NCBI RefSeq assembly: GCF_019061145.1
Contig: NZ_JAHQZS010000009.1
Coordinates: 1-64,000, forward strand
Source: Anianabacter salinae
GTDB taxonomy: Bacteria; Pseudomonadota; Alphaproteobacteria; Rhodobacterales; Rhodobacteraceae
Length of the DNA stretch: 64,000 nucleotides
Direction: 5' to 3'
This document shows, piece after piece, positions 44,841 to 53,713 of the stretch. Position 1 is the stretch's first letter; each line of letters starts with the position of its first letter. The notes under the pieces were generated by a model. It was not told the DNA's origin. It made no database searches and saw only the letters and a list, made by a program, of their open reading frames with translations. Position numbers and translations under genes: made by a program.

Positions 44841-45883
44841 ATGATGTCATCCCAGCACAGTTGTGCCCCTGATGCGATAGGCCGGGTGGCGGTCTTGCCC
44901 AGAAACTGGTCGAGGGCCTTGGGGGGCAATCCATCCCCGGGACGGCGTAGCCCGAGATTTTCGAGGGTCAGGGATGCCCCGACGGGGATGTCCAGCAAGG
45001 CAGTCACGCTGCGACGCGCCAGCACCCGCATCTCGCGCTCGGCTGGGGTCGGCTCGACCTCCGCCTGGCCTTGCATCCGATGTGCCTCCCGGATCGCGGC
45101 AATCCACGCCGCCGCGCTTTCGGGTGATTCCGAAAACCAGTGATCGGGACCGGGCAGATCGTGATCCAGCGTGAAATGCTTCTCGAACACCACGGCCCCT
45201 TGCCCCAACGCGAGAACCGCCGCGGTGCAGCCTTGGGTGTGATCCGAAAACCCCAGGATCACGTGTGGGAAGGTCGCGCGCAGCGTGGCAAGCTTGCGGA
45301 TATTCACATCTTCCGGCGGCGTTGGATATTGCGAGGTGCAAAGCAACAAGACCACCGGGGCCCCAGACAGCGCATGGGTAGCCTCCAGAGAGTCCCGTAC
45401 CTCGTCGAGATCGGCCATGCCGCAGGAAATCAGCATCGGCAGTCCAGTCTGGGAATAATGGCGAAGCAGCGGTAGGTTGGTGAAGTCATCTGAGCCGATC
45501 TTGATCGCAGGGATACCGATCTCGAGCAGCAAATCGAGATCGGACACATTCTGCGGCGTGGACATGAAGGTGATGCCGGAGGCGTCGCAATAGGCCTTCA
45601 GTGCTGCCCATTCTTCGGGCGAAAACTCGTAACGCTGGAACATCTCCAGCATGCTTTCGGTGACGGTTTTCCCTTGGCTTCGATAGGTGAACATCTGATC
45701 TGCACTGGCGACGAACTGGGCGGCCTTGAAGGTCTGAAACTTTACCGCATCCGCCCCGGCAGCCTTGGCCGCATCGATCAGGCCTCTCGCCCGCGCCAGT
45801 TCTCCATTGTGATTGATCCCCGCTTCAAGAATGATGAATGGGGCGCCGCCGGTTTCGATCGTGGCATTGGAAATTTGGAACAT
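44837..45883 (-). CDS. pseI: Nonulosonic acid synthase (PseI/NeuB family)
   Basis: The 348-residue enzyme has the NeuB-type TIM barrel (IILEAGINHNGELARA, ADAVKFQTFKAAQFV, ITFMSTPQNVSDLDLL, VILGFSDHTQG, VFEKHFTLD) and a C-terminal SAF (antifreeze-like) domain from about residue 285. It condenses phosphoenolpyruvate with a six-carbon amino sugar to the C9 acid. PseI, LegI and NeuB cannot be separated by eye; PseB/PseC/PseG neighbours favour the pseudaminic type. ATG 45883 is used rather than TTG 45889. Confidence 0.88.
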   Translation of the reverse strand: MFQISNATIETGGAPFIILEAGINHNGELARARGLIDAAKAAGADAVKFQTFKAAQFVASADQMFTYRSQGKTVTESMLEMFQRYEFSPEEWAALKAYCDASGITFMSTPQNVSDLDLLLEIGIPAIKIGSDDFTNLPLLRHYSQTGLPMLISCGMADLDEVRDSLEATHALSGAPVVLLLCTSQYPTPPEDVNIRKLATLRATFPHVILGFSDHTQGCTAAVLALGQGAVVFEKHFTLDHDLPGPDHWFSESPESAAAWIAAIREAHRMQGQAEVEPTPAEREMRVLARRSVTALLDIPVGASLTLENLGLRRPGDGLPPKALDQFLGKTATRPIASGAQLCWDDII

Positions 45884-45927
45884 GGTCAAGGTCTTTTTCT
45901 GCGCAAACGAGCGGTCTCGGGACAGGG

Positions 45928-46950
45928 TCAGTTAGATCGCAGGTGCTCTAGCACAGCCGCCACACCGCGCCCATTGCAAATTGCGTGCGCGGCCTGACCC
46001 ATCCCGACCAGTTTATCCGCCGTAAGCCCCTCCATGGCAGCCCGTAACCGGGGCGGATCGAGCGGACAGGCCAGATGTGCGCCTGCCGCTTCAAGCCCGG
46101 TGAAGATATCGCGTTGATTGTCCGCCAAGCAGACCGCCAAGCTGGGCAGTCCAAGCGCGCATTTCTCCCAGGTAATGCTGCCACTGCCGGTGATCGCCAG
46201 ATCGCTTCCGGCCATTAGGGCAGCAAAATGATCCGGGGCTAGATGCAGCACCCACCCCCGCTTGCCCCGCAGGGACTGACCAATCTCGGTCTGATGAACG
46301 CTTGGCTGGGCCATCACCACGGTGACGTTTGTCGAGACAGTATCCAATGCCTGAAGTACGCGCAGCGTCTCACGCCCGGTTTCCCCGCCGCCCAGACACA
46401 CAAAGATGCGCCATTCCGCAGACGCGGTCGGGGGAGGTCTACGTTCGGTCCGTGCCTCCAGAACCTCCGGTCGAACCAGGGCATAGGCCGGTCCCAGCAA
46501 TAGTTGGCAGGTTTCCGGCACAAGACCTCGATACCGGTCAGCGTCCTGCGGCGCATAGGTCGGATCAAGCAGTAGATCGGCGTGATGCACGCGATTGGGC
46601 ATATCCTCGAAAACACAGAGCCGTCTCCGGGGCACACGCACCCTCTCTTGCCAGGTTGTCCCCAGCCCATAATGATCCAGAACGACCCAATTGGCTTGTG
46701 CAAAGCCGCGATCGGCCAGACACGCAACCGCGTCATCATCTTCAGAAACCTCGGGGGGCAGGTCCAGAAAGCGGATGCCTTGTGCTACAATCTTTGCTCG
46801 AAGTTCGTCGGGCAGGGGCTTGCTTGCAAACAGGACCTGATCGCCGCGCGCCAGCGCTCCGCGCGCAAGGGTTAGGCAGCGCATGAGGTGGCCCGCTCCG
46901 ATCTCGGGCGACCCATCGACCCGGAAGGCGAGGCGCAGCGACGAGTTCAA
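45928..46950 (-). CDS. pseG: PseG-like UDP-sugar hydrolase
   Basis: The 340-residue protein starts like PseG (LAFRVDGSPEIGAGHLMRCLTLA, with the catalytic-type histidine in GAGHxMR). It has the GT-B-like nucleotide-binding half (FVCLGGGETG, DLAITGSGSITWEKCALGLP). PseG removes UDP from the diacetamido-trideoxy-altrose before PseI acts. The start is TTG at 46950, overlapping the upstream stop as TTGA. The family start right at that point supports it. Confidence 0.87.
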   Translation of the reverse strand: MNSSLRLAFRVDGSPEIGAGHLMRCLTLARGALARGDQVLFASKPLPDELRAKIVAQGIRFLDLPPEVSEDDDAVACLADRGFAQANWVVLDHYGLGTTWQERVRVPRRRLCVFEDMPNRVHHADLLLDPTYAPQDADRYRGLVPETCQLLLGPAYALVRPEVLEARTERRPPPTASAEWRIFVCLGGGETGRETLRVLQALDTVSTNVTVVMAQPSVHQTEIGQSLRGKRGWVLHLAPDHFAALMAGSDLAITGSGSITWEKCALGLPSLAVCLADNQRDIFTGLEAAGAHLACPLDPPRLRAAMEGLTADKLVGMGQAAHAICNGRGVAAVLEHLRSN

Positions 46951-47627
46951 TCCAGGTATCGACCGAGAATAAAGGCCTCGGCCGCCTCAACACCGACAGT
47001 TGCGCCGCGCCACCGCGCCAGGGCTTCGATCCCTGCTTGGGACCGGGGATGAGGCCAGTCGCGCAGTTCCTCGGCATAGGCTCGCATCGCCGCCAGTTTG
47101 GCAGGCAAGGTCTCGGTAATGTCGCAGAACCAATTGGGCGCGAACGCCGGCGCGCTGCCGGGTACCTGCCATTCGGTGCTCGACGGCACCTCGAAAAACA
47201 TCACCTGACGGACTGGATGCCCGGTCTGGGGACGGCAGGCGGTGACAACCGCCTTGTGCAGCATCTGGTGATCGACATTTACGTCGCCGATATGATGGGT
47301 CACGACTGTGCGCGGCTTGTGAGCCGCAATCAGCGCCTCGACAGACTGGGTCACATCGAGCACCGACACCCGATCCATTGCGTTGTCAGGGAAGCTGCCA
47401 TACTCCAGAACCTCGGCTCCAAGGATGGCGCAGGCAGCATCACAGGCTGCGCGCCTCCGGGCCAATTCCTCAATACCGATATCCGCGTTGTGGCGCGATC
47501 CGACGCCGTCGGCAAGAAAGGCCACCTGAACCTTCTGGCCTGCTGCCGCGTGGCGTGCCATCAGGCCGCCCGCACCCAGAACCTCGTCATCAGGATGAGC
47601 AGCTATGACAAGTAAATCACCATACAT
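46947..47627 (-). CDS. LmbE/PIG-L family zinc deacetylase
   Basis: The 226-residue product has the AHPDDE zinc/active-site motif near the N-terminus (VIAAHPDDEVLGAGG) and a late HH...H motif (VVTHHIGDVNVDH). Members remove acetyl groups from amino sugars. In the pathway it could deacetylate an N-acetyl sugar so that a different acyl group can be added. It overlaps the fusion-protein stop by one base (TGATG) and pseG by 4 bp. Confidence 0.9.
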   Translation of the reverse strand: MYGDLLVIAAHPDDEVLGAGGLMARHAAAGQKVQVAFLADGVGSRHNADIGIEELARRRAACDAACAILGAEVLEYGSFPDNAMDRVSVLDVTQSVEALIAAHKPRTVVTHHIGDVNVDHQMLHKAVVTACRPQTGHPVRQVMFFEVPSSTEWQVPGSAPAFAPNWFCDITETLPAKLAAMRAYAEELRDWPHPRSQAGIEALARWRGATVGVEAAEAFILGRYLD

Positions 47628-49666
47628 CAGTTCAATCTCTTGAAGCCGCTATGGGCAACCGGCCCGGCCAGCAGCGTGACCGGGTCGCGCCCGTCGCTTT
47701 CGCACCGTGCCACAAGCGCAAACATCTCGTCCATATGCGATAGATAGGCGGCGCGAATGTCCGGCGTATGCGCGAGGCTAGCATAGAAGGTATCGCCCGC
47801 CAGATAGCCGCGTTTCAGCATCTCTTGGGTGATCAGCGTCTTATAGGCCTGTGCATGTGGCGAGACGATAGAGAAGCCGCACAAAGCGTCCAACCCGCTG
47901 GTCTTGATCGGCACACTGTGACGGGCGGCCGCCGCAATCCATCCGGCGCGAATTTCGGCTCCGATGGCGGTGATCTGCTCCCAGCTGCGTTCGCGCTCCA
48001 TTACTTTCAGTGTCGCCAAAGCTGCGGCCGGGCCGATCCGCTCGGTCCAGAAGGTCGAGGAAATGAAGCTCGATTGCGCCGCTTCCATCACCTCGCGCCG
48101 CCCGATCACGCCGGTTATGGCATAACCATTGCCAAGCGCCTTGCCGAAAACGGCAAGATCGGGCATAACACAGAACTTCTTGTGTAGCCCGCCAAAGGTT
48201 TCCCGAAACCCCGAGGTGCATTCATCGAAGATCAGCACTGCCCTATATTGATCGGCCAGCGCGCGGATCCTTTGCAGATAGCCCGGACCGGGGCCCTCAT
48301 TGCGCGAAACCTCCATCTTGATCACCCCGATCGGGTGGGCTGCCAGCAAGGTTTCCAGTTCCTCGATCCTGTTGTAGCGAAACGGATGCACCGAGCCCCG
48401 CAGATCACGCGGCACCCCACGGGGTTTCAGGCCTGGCAGAAGATGTTCGTCCAGTCCTTCCTCGTCGCCCAGATTGGCGGCCAGATACCAGTCATGCCAA
48501 CCGTGATAGCCGCATAGGGCCACCTGATCGCGGCCCGAAGCCGCGCGCGCGATCCGAATGGCCACCGCGTTGGCCTCGCCGCCGGACCGGCAGAACCGCG
48601 CCATATCAGCAAAGGGATGCATCTTGCACAATTCCTCGGCCAGCCACACCTCCTCGGGGGCGTTCAGCGTCGTCATGTTACCGGCATCGATGACTGCGCG
48701 CACAGCGGCGTCGACTTCGGGATGGGCATAGCCCAGCGTGTTGGTCCCGACCCCCATCAAGAGCGTGTCGATCAACCTCCGGTTATCCATATCCCAGACT
48801 ATGCAGCCCTGACTGCGGCTGAAATAGGCCGGCCACTGATCGGGCAGGAACATCTCGGCCCGCTTAGACAGCAGCATATTGCCGCCCGGGATCAAGCTCT
48901 TGGCGTGTTTCCAGTGTTTTTGACCACGGCCCATGTCGGCACCTTCATTGCGGGTGATAAACGCGTTGGCTTTGAACAAGTCCGGGCGCTGGCGCGTCAG
49001 CTCCAGCACCTCGGTCCAGGTGAAGTCGGTGCGCGGGGCAAAGGCATCCACCACATTCCGGATGACATTCAGATCGTGCTGTTCATCAACGGTCCAGCGC
49101 AGCGCCGACAGGTCTTCGGCATGGGAAACGTTATGGGTGGTGAAGGCACCACTTTCGCGCAGATAAGGCGTCACATGTTCGCGGTCATAGGCGCTTTCTA
49201 CCTCGTCTTGGGCGCGGCAGAGCGCGGCAAAGGAAAACATCTCCAGGTCCAGACCGTCGGGGAAGCTCGGCGGGGACACGTTCGAGACATAGTCGGCATC
49301 CTGCCCGAGATAGGCCTCGACAAGTCGGTCCACGAGCGCCGGATCAACCAGCGGGCAATCTCCGGTCACCCGGATAATCACATCCCGAGGCTGTGCACCC
49401 GCCTGACGGGCGGCCTGCCAATAGCGTTCCAGAACGTCCTCTTCCGAGCCACGCGCGCAGAGCACACGTAGTGTGCCTAAATGCGCCGCCAGCGCGTCAT
49501 CCGGAGGGGCCGTTGTGATCGCAACTACGATCTTGTCGACATGTTTGGCCCTGCCCAGACGCTCCAGCAACAGATCAATCAACGGGCGGTCCCCCACCTG
49601 CATCAGCGTCTTTCCGGGCAGGCGCGAAGACCCCATCCGGGCCTGGACAATGGCAATAACCGTCAC
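47627..49666 (-). CDS. Fusion: SpsF-type cytidylyltransferase + class-III (GSA-like) aminotransferase
   Basis: Residues 1-240 are a nucleotidyltransferase of the SpsF/NeuA type (IVQARMGSSRLPGKTLM, VTGDCPLVDPALVD), expected to activate a nonulosonic acid as its CMP form. Residues about 250-679 are a PLP aminotransferase of the glutamate-1-semialdehyde aminomutase type: CRSGGEANAVAIRIAR, GYHGWHDWY, LIFDECTSGFRE and the PLP lysine K509 in FGKALGNGYAI. Fusion of these in one frame is unusual. It suggests that an amino-transfer step and sugar activation are physically linked. The start is GTG 49666, overlapping the aldo/keto reductase stop (GTGA). Confidence 0.88.
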   Translation of the reverse strand: MTVIAIVQARMGSSRLPGKTLMQVGDRPLIDLLLERLGRAKHVDKIVVAITTAPPDDALAAHLGTLRVLCARGSEEDVLERYWQAARQAGAQPRDVIIRVTGDCPLVDPALVDRLVEAYLGQDADYVSNVSPPSFPDGLDLEMFSFAALCRAQDEVESAYDREHVTPYLRESGAFTTHNVSHAEDLSALRWTVDEQHDLNVIRNVVDAFAPRTDFTWTEVLELTRQRPDLFKANAFITRNEGADMGRGQKHWKHAKSLIPGGNMLLSKRAEMFLPDQWPAYFSRSQGCIVWDMDNRRLIDTLLMGVGTNTLGYAHPEVDAAVRAVIDAGNMTTLNAPEEVWLAEELCKMHPFADMARFCRSGGEANAVAIRIARAASGRDQVALCGYHGWHDWYLAANLGDEEGLDEHLLPGLKPRGVPRDLRGSVHPFRYNRIEELETLLAAHPIGVIKMEVSRNEGPGPGYLQRIRALADQYRAVLIFDECTSGFRETFGGLHKKFCVMPDLAVFGKALGNGYAITGVIGRREVMEAAQSSFISSTFWTERIGPAAALATLKVMERERSWEQITAIGAEIRAGWIAAAARHSVPIKTSGLDALCGFSIVSPHAQAYKTLITQEMLKRGYLAGDTFYASLAHTPDIRAAYLSHMDEMFALVARCESDGRDPVTLLAGPVAHSGFKRLN

Positions 49667-50520
49667 GGGAGGCTCCAGTTAGCGGGACAAATCAGATTGG
49701 TATCGGCGCTGGACAGGTGCCCGGGCAAAGGCAGCGGCTCTTGGGCCATCGCGGCCAGGATTTCGGACAGTTGCACGGCGCGCTCAACCCCCAGAACCAC
49801 GACTTCCACCCCTGCGATTTGTCCAAGCGCGGTCAGCGCCGCTGCGAGCGGGCTGCGCCCGGTTTCAGCCACCCAGGCCTCCCAGGCCGCAAAATGTTCC
49901 GCCCAACGCGCAAAATAGGCGGGCCGGGTTTCGGCTGGCATCAGAAGACTTCCCTGCAGGAATACAGACCGGGCGTGGAAGCCGATGCCCCGCTCCGCGA
50001 GCCGGGCCAGCCACCCGCTGGAGATAATGCGCTGGTCGAAAACGTTCAGCGGCCCTTGCACAAGATCCAGTGCTTCCATGTCGATCAGCAGCGCAAGGTC
50101 TTCCGGATCATAGATCGATACCCCGGTGCGCAGGACTTTTCCGCTAGCCTTGGCCGCGCGGAATGCGGCGGCAAGCGCCGGATGCGAAAGATCGGCCGCA
50201 TTATGGCACAAAAGCCCGTCCAGCCTGTCACGACGCAAACGCGTGAGGCTCTGATCGATATGGCGCGCGACCCAGGTTCCGATGTCCGGGCAGTCTGCAT
50301 CCAGTGGGGGCAGCTTGGTGACGATCCCGAAATCCGTGATTGCCATCTGCCCCAGACGGGTCTCGGCGCTACCATAGAGGATCGCGGTATCAAGGATCTC
50401 GACCCCGTGCGTGCGAGCCAGCTCCAGGATCTCGGCAAGGGCCGCGTCATCCGGCACACCAGAGCAATTGGCGACCCCATAGTCTTGCCCAAACTGAACG
50501 GTCCCTAGTGCAAGCTTCAC
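49663..50520 (-). CDS. Aldo/keto reductase family protein
   Basis: The 285-residue product is a compact aldo/keto reductase-like barrel (LALGTVQFGQDYGVAN, EILDTAILYGSAETRLG with the catalytic Asp/Tyr pair, IVTKLPPL with the catalytic Lys, LLCHNAADL). Such proteins occur in several nonulosonic-acid and sugar-modification loci. The substrate here is probably a keto-sugar, by context only. The start is GTG 50520, overlapping the pseC stop (GTGA). Confidence 0.85.
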   Translation of the reverse strand: MKLALGTVQFGQDYGVANCSGVPDDAALAEILELARTHGVEILDTAILYGSAETRLGQMAITDFGIVTKLPPLDADCPDIGTWVARHIDQSLTRLRRDRLDGLLCHNAADLSHPALAAAFRAAKASGKVLRTGVSIYDPEDLALLIDMEALDLVQGPLNVFDQRIISSGWLARLAERGIGFHARSVFLQGSLLMPAETRPAYFARWAEHFAAWEAWVAETGRSPLAAALTALGQIAGVEVVVLGVERAVQLSEILAAMAQEPLPLPGHLSSADTNLICPANWSLP

Positions 50521-51689
50521 CCGTCAAGACCCTTCAAGACGCCGACGATGTGATCCTGCTGGTCATCCGTCAGGTCATAGAATAGCGGTAGGCTCAGGCA
50601 TTCATGATAGTAGCCCCAGCTGGCCGGATAATCCTGGGGATCAAAGCCCTGCGCGCGGTAATAGGGATGCGCGGGCACGGGGATGTAGTGAACCTGCGTC
50701 GTAATCCCCTGCGCGCGCAGATGTAGCATCACTTCGCGCCGGGTCATACACAAAGCGTGGAAATCGAAGCGCGCGACATAGAGATGGAGACCCGAGCGAT
50801 CGCGCGCCATCGGCTGCGCAGGCTTGATATGCGAGAACTCCGCAAACCTTGTGTCATAGCGCGCCGCCAGGGCCCGGCGTCGCGCAACGAAATCGGGTAA
50901 CTTGGCCAGCTGGCTGGTTCCTAAAGCGCATTGCAGATCAGTGATGCGATAATTAAACCCCAACTCCTGCATCTCGTAATACCACGGGTTGCGCTCGTTG
51001 CTGTCAAACGCCAGATCCAAATCTAGAAACGGATCGTCGAGCTTGTTCATCCCGTGACTGCGCAGCCGGATCAGACGCCGGTACAGCGCCTCGTCATTGG
51101 TTGCGATCATGCCGCCTTCGCCCGCTGCGATGGCCTTGACCGGGTGGAATGAGAATACAGACATGTGCGAGAACCCGCCCTCGCCTACCATATTGCCATC
51201 TGCGTAGGTTCCGCCCAGGGCATGGGCCGCGTCCTCGACCACAAGGCAACCATGGCGCTTGGCGACAGCCGAGATGGCTTCCATGTCGCAGGGTAGGCCG
51301 CCGAAATGGACCGGCACCACCATCTTGGCACCCGGTGTCTGGCTGAGCACCTTGTCAAGTGCCTCGGGCGACATGTTCAGCGTCGCCGAGTCGATATCAG
51401 CAAAAGCCACATTCGCGCCCGTATATCGCGCGGCATTGGCAGTGGCGACAAAGGTGATAGGAGAGGTCACGAGCGTATCGCCCGCCGACAAGCCCGCCGC
51501 CATCGCGGCCAAGTGCAGACCTGCGGTCGCGCTGGACACGGCCACAGCGTATTCCGCGCCGGTATAGGCTTTGAACGCCGCCTCAAACATGTCAACCTGC
51601 GGGCCTTGTGTGAGCCAGTCACCCCGCAGCACATCGACCACAGCCTGGATATCATCCTCGTCAATATGATGTTTGCCGTAAGGTATCAT
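50517..51689 (-). CDS. pseC: PseC-like UDP-4-keto-6-deoxy sugar aminotransferase
   Basis: A DegT/DnrJ/EryC1/StrS-family PLP enzyme of 390 residues that begins MIPYGKHHIDEDDI, a PseC-like start. It has the PLP lysine in FSFHPVKAIAAGEGG and a C-terminal substrate-loop region (QVHYIPVPAHPYY) typical of PseC. It aminates the 4-keto product of PseB with glutamate as donor. It overlaps the next upstream reductase gene by 4 bp. Confidence 0.9.
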   Translation of the reverse strand: MIPYGKHHIDEDDIQAVVDVLRGDWLTQGPQVDMFEAAFKAYTGAEYAVAVSSATAGLHLAAMAAGLSAGDTLVTSPITFVATANAARYTGANVAFADIDSATLNMSPEALDKVLSQTPGAKMVVPVHFGGLPCDMEAISAVAKRHGCLVVEDAAHALGGTYADGNMVGEGGFSHMSVFSFHPVKAIAAGEGGMIATNDEALYRRLIRLRSHGMNKLDDPFLDLDLAFDSNERNPWYYEMQELGFNYRITDLQCALGTSQLAKLPDFVARRRALAARYDTRFAEFSHIKPAQPMARDRSGLHLYVARFDFHALCMTRREVMLHLRAQGITTQVHYIPVPAHPYYRAQGFDPQDYPASWGYYHECLSLPLFYDLTDDQQDHIVGVLKGLDG

Positions 51690-52600
51690 AGGGCTTGTAT
51701 TTCCTGTGTGAGCGGCGCGGTCTCCGCGCGTTTCAGTGCGCTGAAGAACGCGTCGAGATCACCGACCGGTTCTCCAAGTGCGGCTCTGAGCTTGCCGGTC
51801 GTGAGTCCCATGTCATGCGGTCGGGTGACAAGATCCAACTTGGCCGAAAGCTTTCCCGCCGAAATCAGTTCGCGCGGCAGCCCGAAATGGTCCGCAAGGC
51901 GGCAGCCGAACAGGTGTTTGGTCACGGTTTCCTCTCCTACTAGATTAAAAACCCCATGCGCCCCCTGGTCGACAAGACGATGTGCAACCTCGATGAGACG
52001 CTCCATCAGAATGGGGCTGAATACAACGTCGTCAAACAGCGAAAGGGGTTGGCCGCTGCGCAGACCGTGCAGGATGACATCCGAGAAGGACGGCTTGAAG
52101 GAAGGTCCCCATCCAAAGAAATTGGTGCGGGCGACCAGGGCCTTGGGGAAAGCCTCCTGAATGGCACGTTCCCCCGCAGCCTTGCTCGCGGCATAGACAT
52201 TCAGGGGGGTTTGCTCGGACGCTTCGGTGTAGGGGCCCGGTGCCTTGCCGAACAGGTGATCGGTCGAGATCGCCACCAGCGGAACCCCGAGGCGTGCGCA
52301 TGTTTCGGCGATCTTCCCAGATGCCTGGGCATTCAGGGCCATCGCCAGATCTGGATCTGCCTCACACGTTTCGACGTTGGTAAGCCCGGCGGTGTGCACT
52401 ACGAGATCGGGCGCGGCCTGCTCTAGGCCCTGCCGGATCGCAGCGGTATCGCTCAGATCGATCTGCATGGCTTTCGTGCCGGACAGCTGCAACTGCCGTG
52501 CATGCTCGACACGGGTTACCTCCCATTCCTGTCGCTTAGCCAAAGCCCAGTTCAACCCCAACAGGCCACTTCCCCCGGTGATAAGCAGGCGGCGGGGCAT
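51686..52600 (-). CDS. RmlD-like sugar-nucleotide reductase (extended SDR)
   Basis: A 304-residue NAD(P)-dependent short-chain dehydrogenase: LLITGGSGLLGLNWALA for the nucleotide, VVHTAGLTNVETCEADP, and YAASKAAGE as the YxxxK active site. It resembles dTDP-4-dehydrorhamnose reductase in layout. The usual partners for rhamnose (RmlABC) are not in the window, so it probably acts on another 4-keto sugar. It lies 5 bp downstream of pseB. Confidence 0.85.
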   Translation of the reverse strand: MPRRLLITGGSGLLGLNWALAKRQEWEVTRVEHARQLQLSGTKAMQIDLSDTAAIRQGLEQAAPDLVVHTAGLTNVETCEADPDLAMALNAQASGKIAETCARLGVPLVAISTDHLFGKAPGPYTEASEQTPLNVYAASKAAGERAIQEAFPKALVARTNFFGWGPSFKPSFSDVILHGLRSGQPLSLFDDVVFSPILMERLIEVAHRLVDQGAHGVFNLVGEETVTKHLFGCRLADHFGLPRELISAGKLSAKLDLVTRPHDMGLTTGKLRAALGEPVGDLDAFFSALKRAETAPLTQEIQAL

Positions 52601-52605
52601 TCAGG

Positions 52606-53604
52606 TCACATGCGCCCGATCGAACCGGTGTTTTCTTCAATCCAGCCGCGCAACTCCTCGACACTCATCCATTCATCATTGACGTCAGAAGAATAGGTGA
52701 AATCCGGGGCAACCAGTTTGCCATTGCCGATGCGCTCGACCGAGCTGGCCCAGCCGTGAATCGCCGGCAGGATTTTATAATGCCCGTCATAGGCATAGGT
52801 GAAGGGCGCATCTTCCGGCCCTATCATTTGTTCGTGGATCTTCTCGCCTGGGCGAATGCCGATGATCTTGTGCGAGGCTTCGGGCGCCACCGCCCGTGCG
52901 ATATCCTCGATGCCGATGGAGGGGATGCGCTTGACGTAAATCTCGCCGCCCCTGGTGTCTTCAAAGGCGTGCCATACCAGTTCCACCCCCTGTTCAAGGG
53001 TGATCATGAAGCGGGTCATCCGGGGATCGGTGATCGGCAGCTCGCCGGCGTCTTTCAGGGACTGAAAGAAGGGAATGACCGACCCGCGCGAGCCCATCAC
53101 ATTACCATAGCGCACCACCGCAAACATAGTCTTATGCTGGTTGTTGTAGGAATTGGCGGCGATGAACAGCTTGTCTGAGGCCAGCTTGGTTGCCCCATAA
53201 AGGTTGATGGGGTTGCTCGCCTTATCCGTGGACAGTGCCACCACCTTGGCGATCCCGTGATCGATGCAGGCGTCGATCAGATGCATTGCCCCGTTAATGT
53301 TGGTCTTGATGCATTCCATCGGATTGTATTCAGCCGTGGGCACGATCTTGGTGGCCGCAGCATGCACGACGTAATCCACGCCATCGAGGGCGCGCTTCAG
53401 ACGCTCAGGGTCACGAACATCGCCGATCAGAAACTGGACCCGAGGATCGTCCTGATATCGCTGCGCCATCGTCCATTGTTTCATCTCGTCGCGCGAGAAG
53501 ATGATGATTTTCTTCGGATCATAGCGCGCCAAGGTCATGGCCACGAATCTATGGCCGAAGGACCCTGTGCCTCCGGTAACCAGAATGGTCGAATTTTCCA
53601 GCAT
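52606..53604 (-). CDS. pseB: PseB-like UDP-N-acetylglucosamine 4,6-dehydratase (inverting)
   Basis: The 332-residue protein starts ILVTGGTGSFGHRFVAMTLA and has YNPMECIKTNINGAMHLIDA and NLYGATKLASDKL (active-site YxxxK-type context). These features are typical of the soluble, inverting PseB/FlaA1 type. It makes UDP-2-acetamido-2,6-dideoxy-arabino-hexos-4-ulose, the first step of pseudaminic acid synthesis. It is the first gene of the tightly overlapping block that runs to 41,742. Confidence 0.92.
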   Translation of the reverse strand: MLENSTILVTGGTGSFGHRFVAMTLARYDPKKIIIFSRDEMKQWTMAQRYQDDPRVQFLIGDVRDPERLKRALDGVDYVVHAAATKIVPTAEYNPMECIKTNINGAMHLIDACIDHGIAKVVALSTDKASNPINLYGATKLASDKLFIAANSYNNQHKTMFAVVRYGNVMGSRGSVIPFFQSLKDAGELPITDPRMTRFMITLEQGVELVWHAFEDTRGGEIYVKRIPSIGIEDIARAVAPEASHKIIGIRPGEKIHEQMIGPEDAPFTYAYDGHYKILPAIHGWASSVERIGNGKLVAPDFTYSSDVNDEWMSVEELRGWIEENTGSIGRM

Positions 53605-53713
53605 TAATACATCCGCTTGTGCGTTTTGAGTATCTTATTAGGGCGGATGTCCCGTGACCAGACGATGCGAGGGTGGAGGAGCGAAAAAAGCCGTCAAATC
53701 GTAAAGACGAGGT

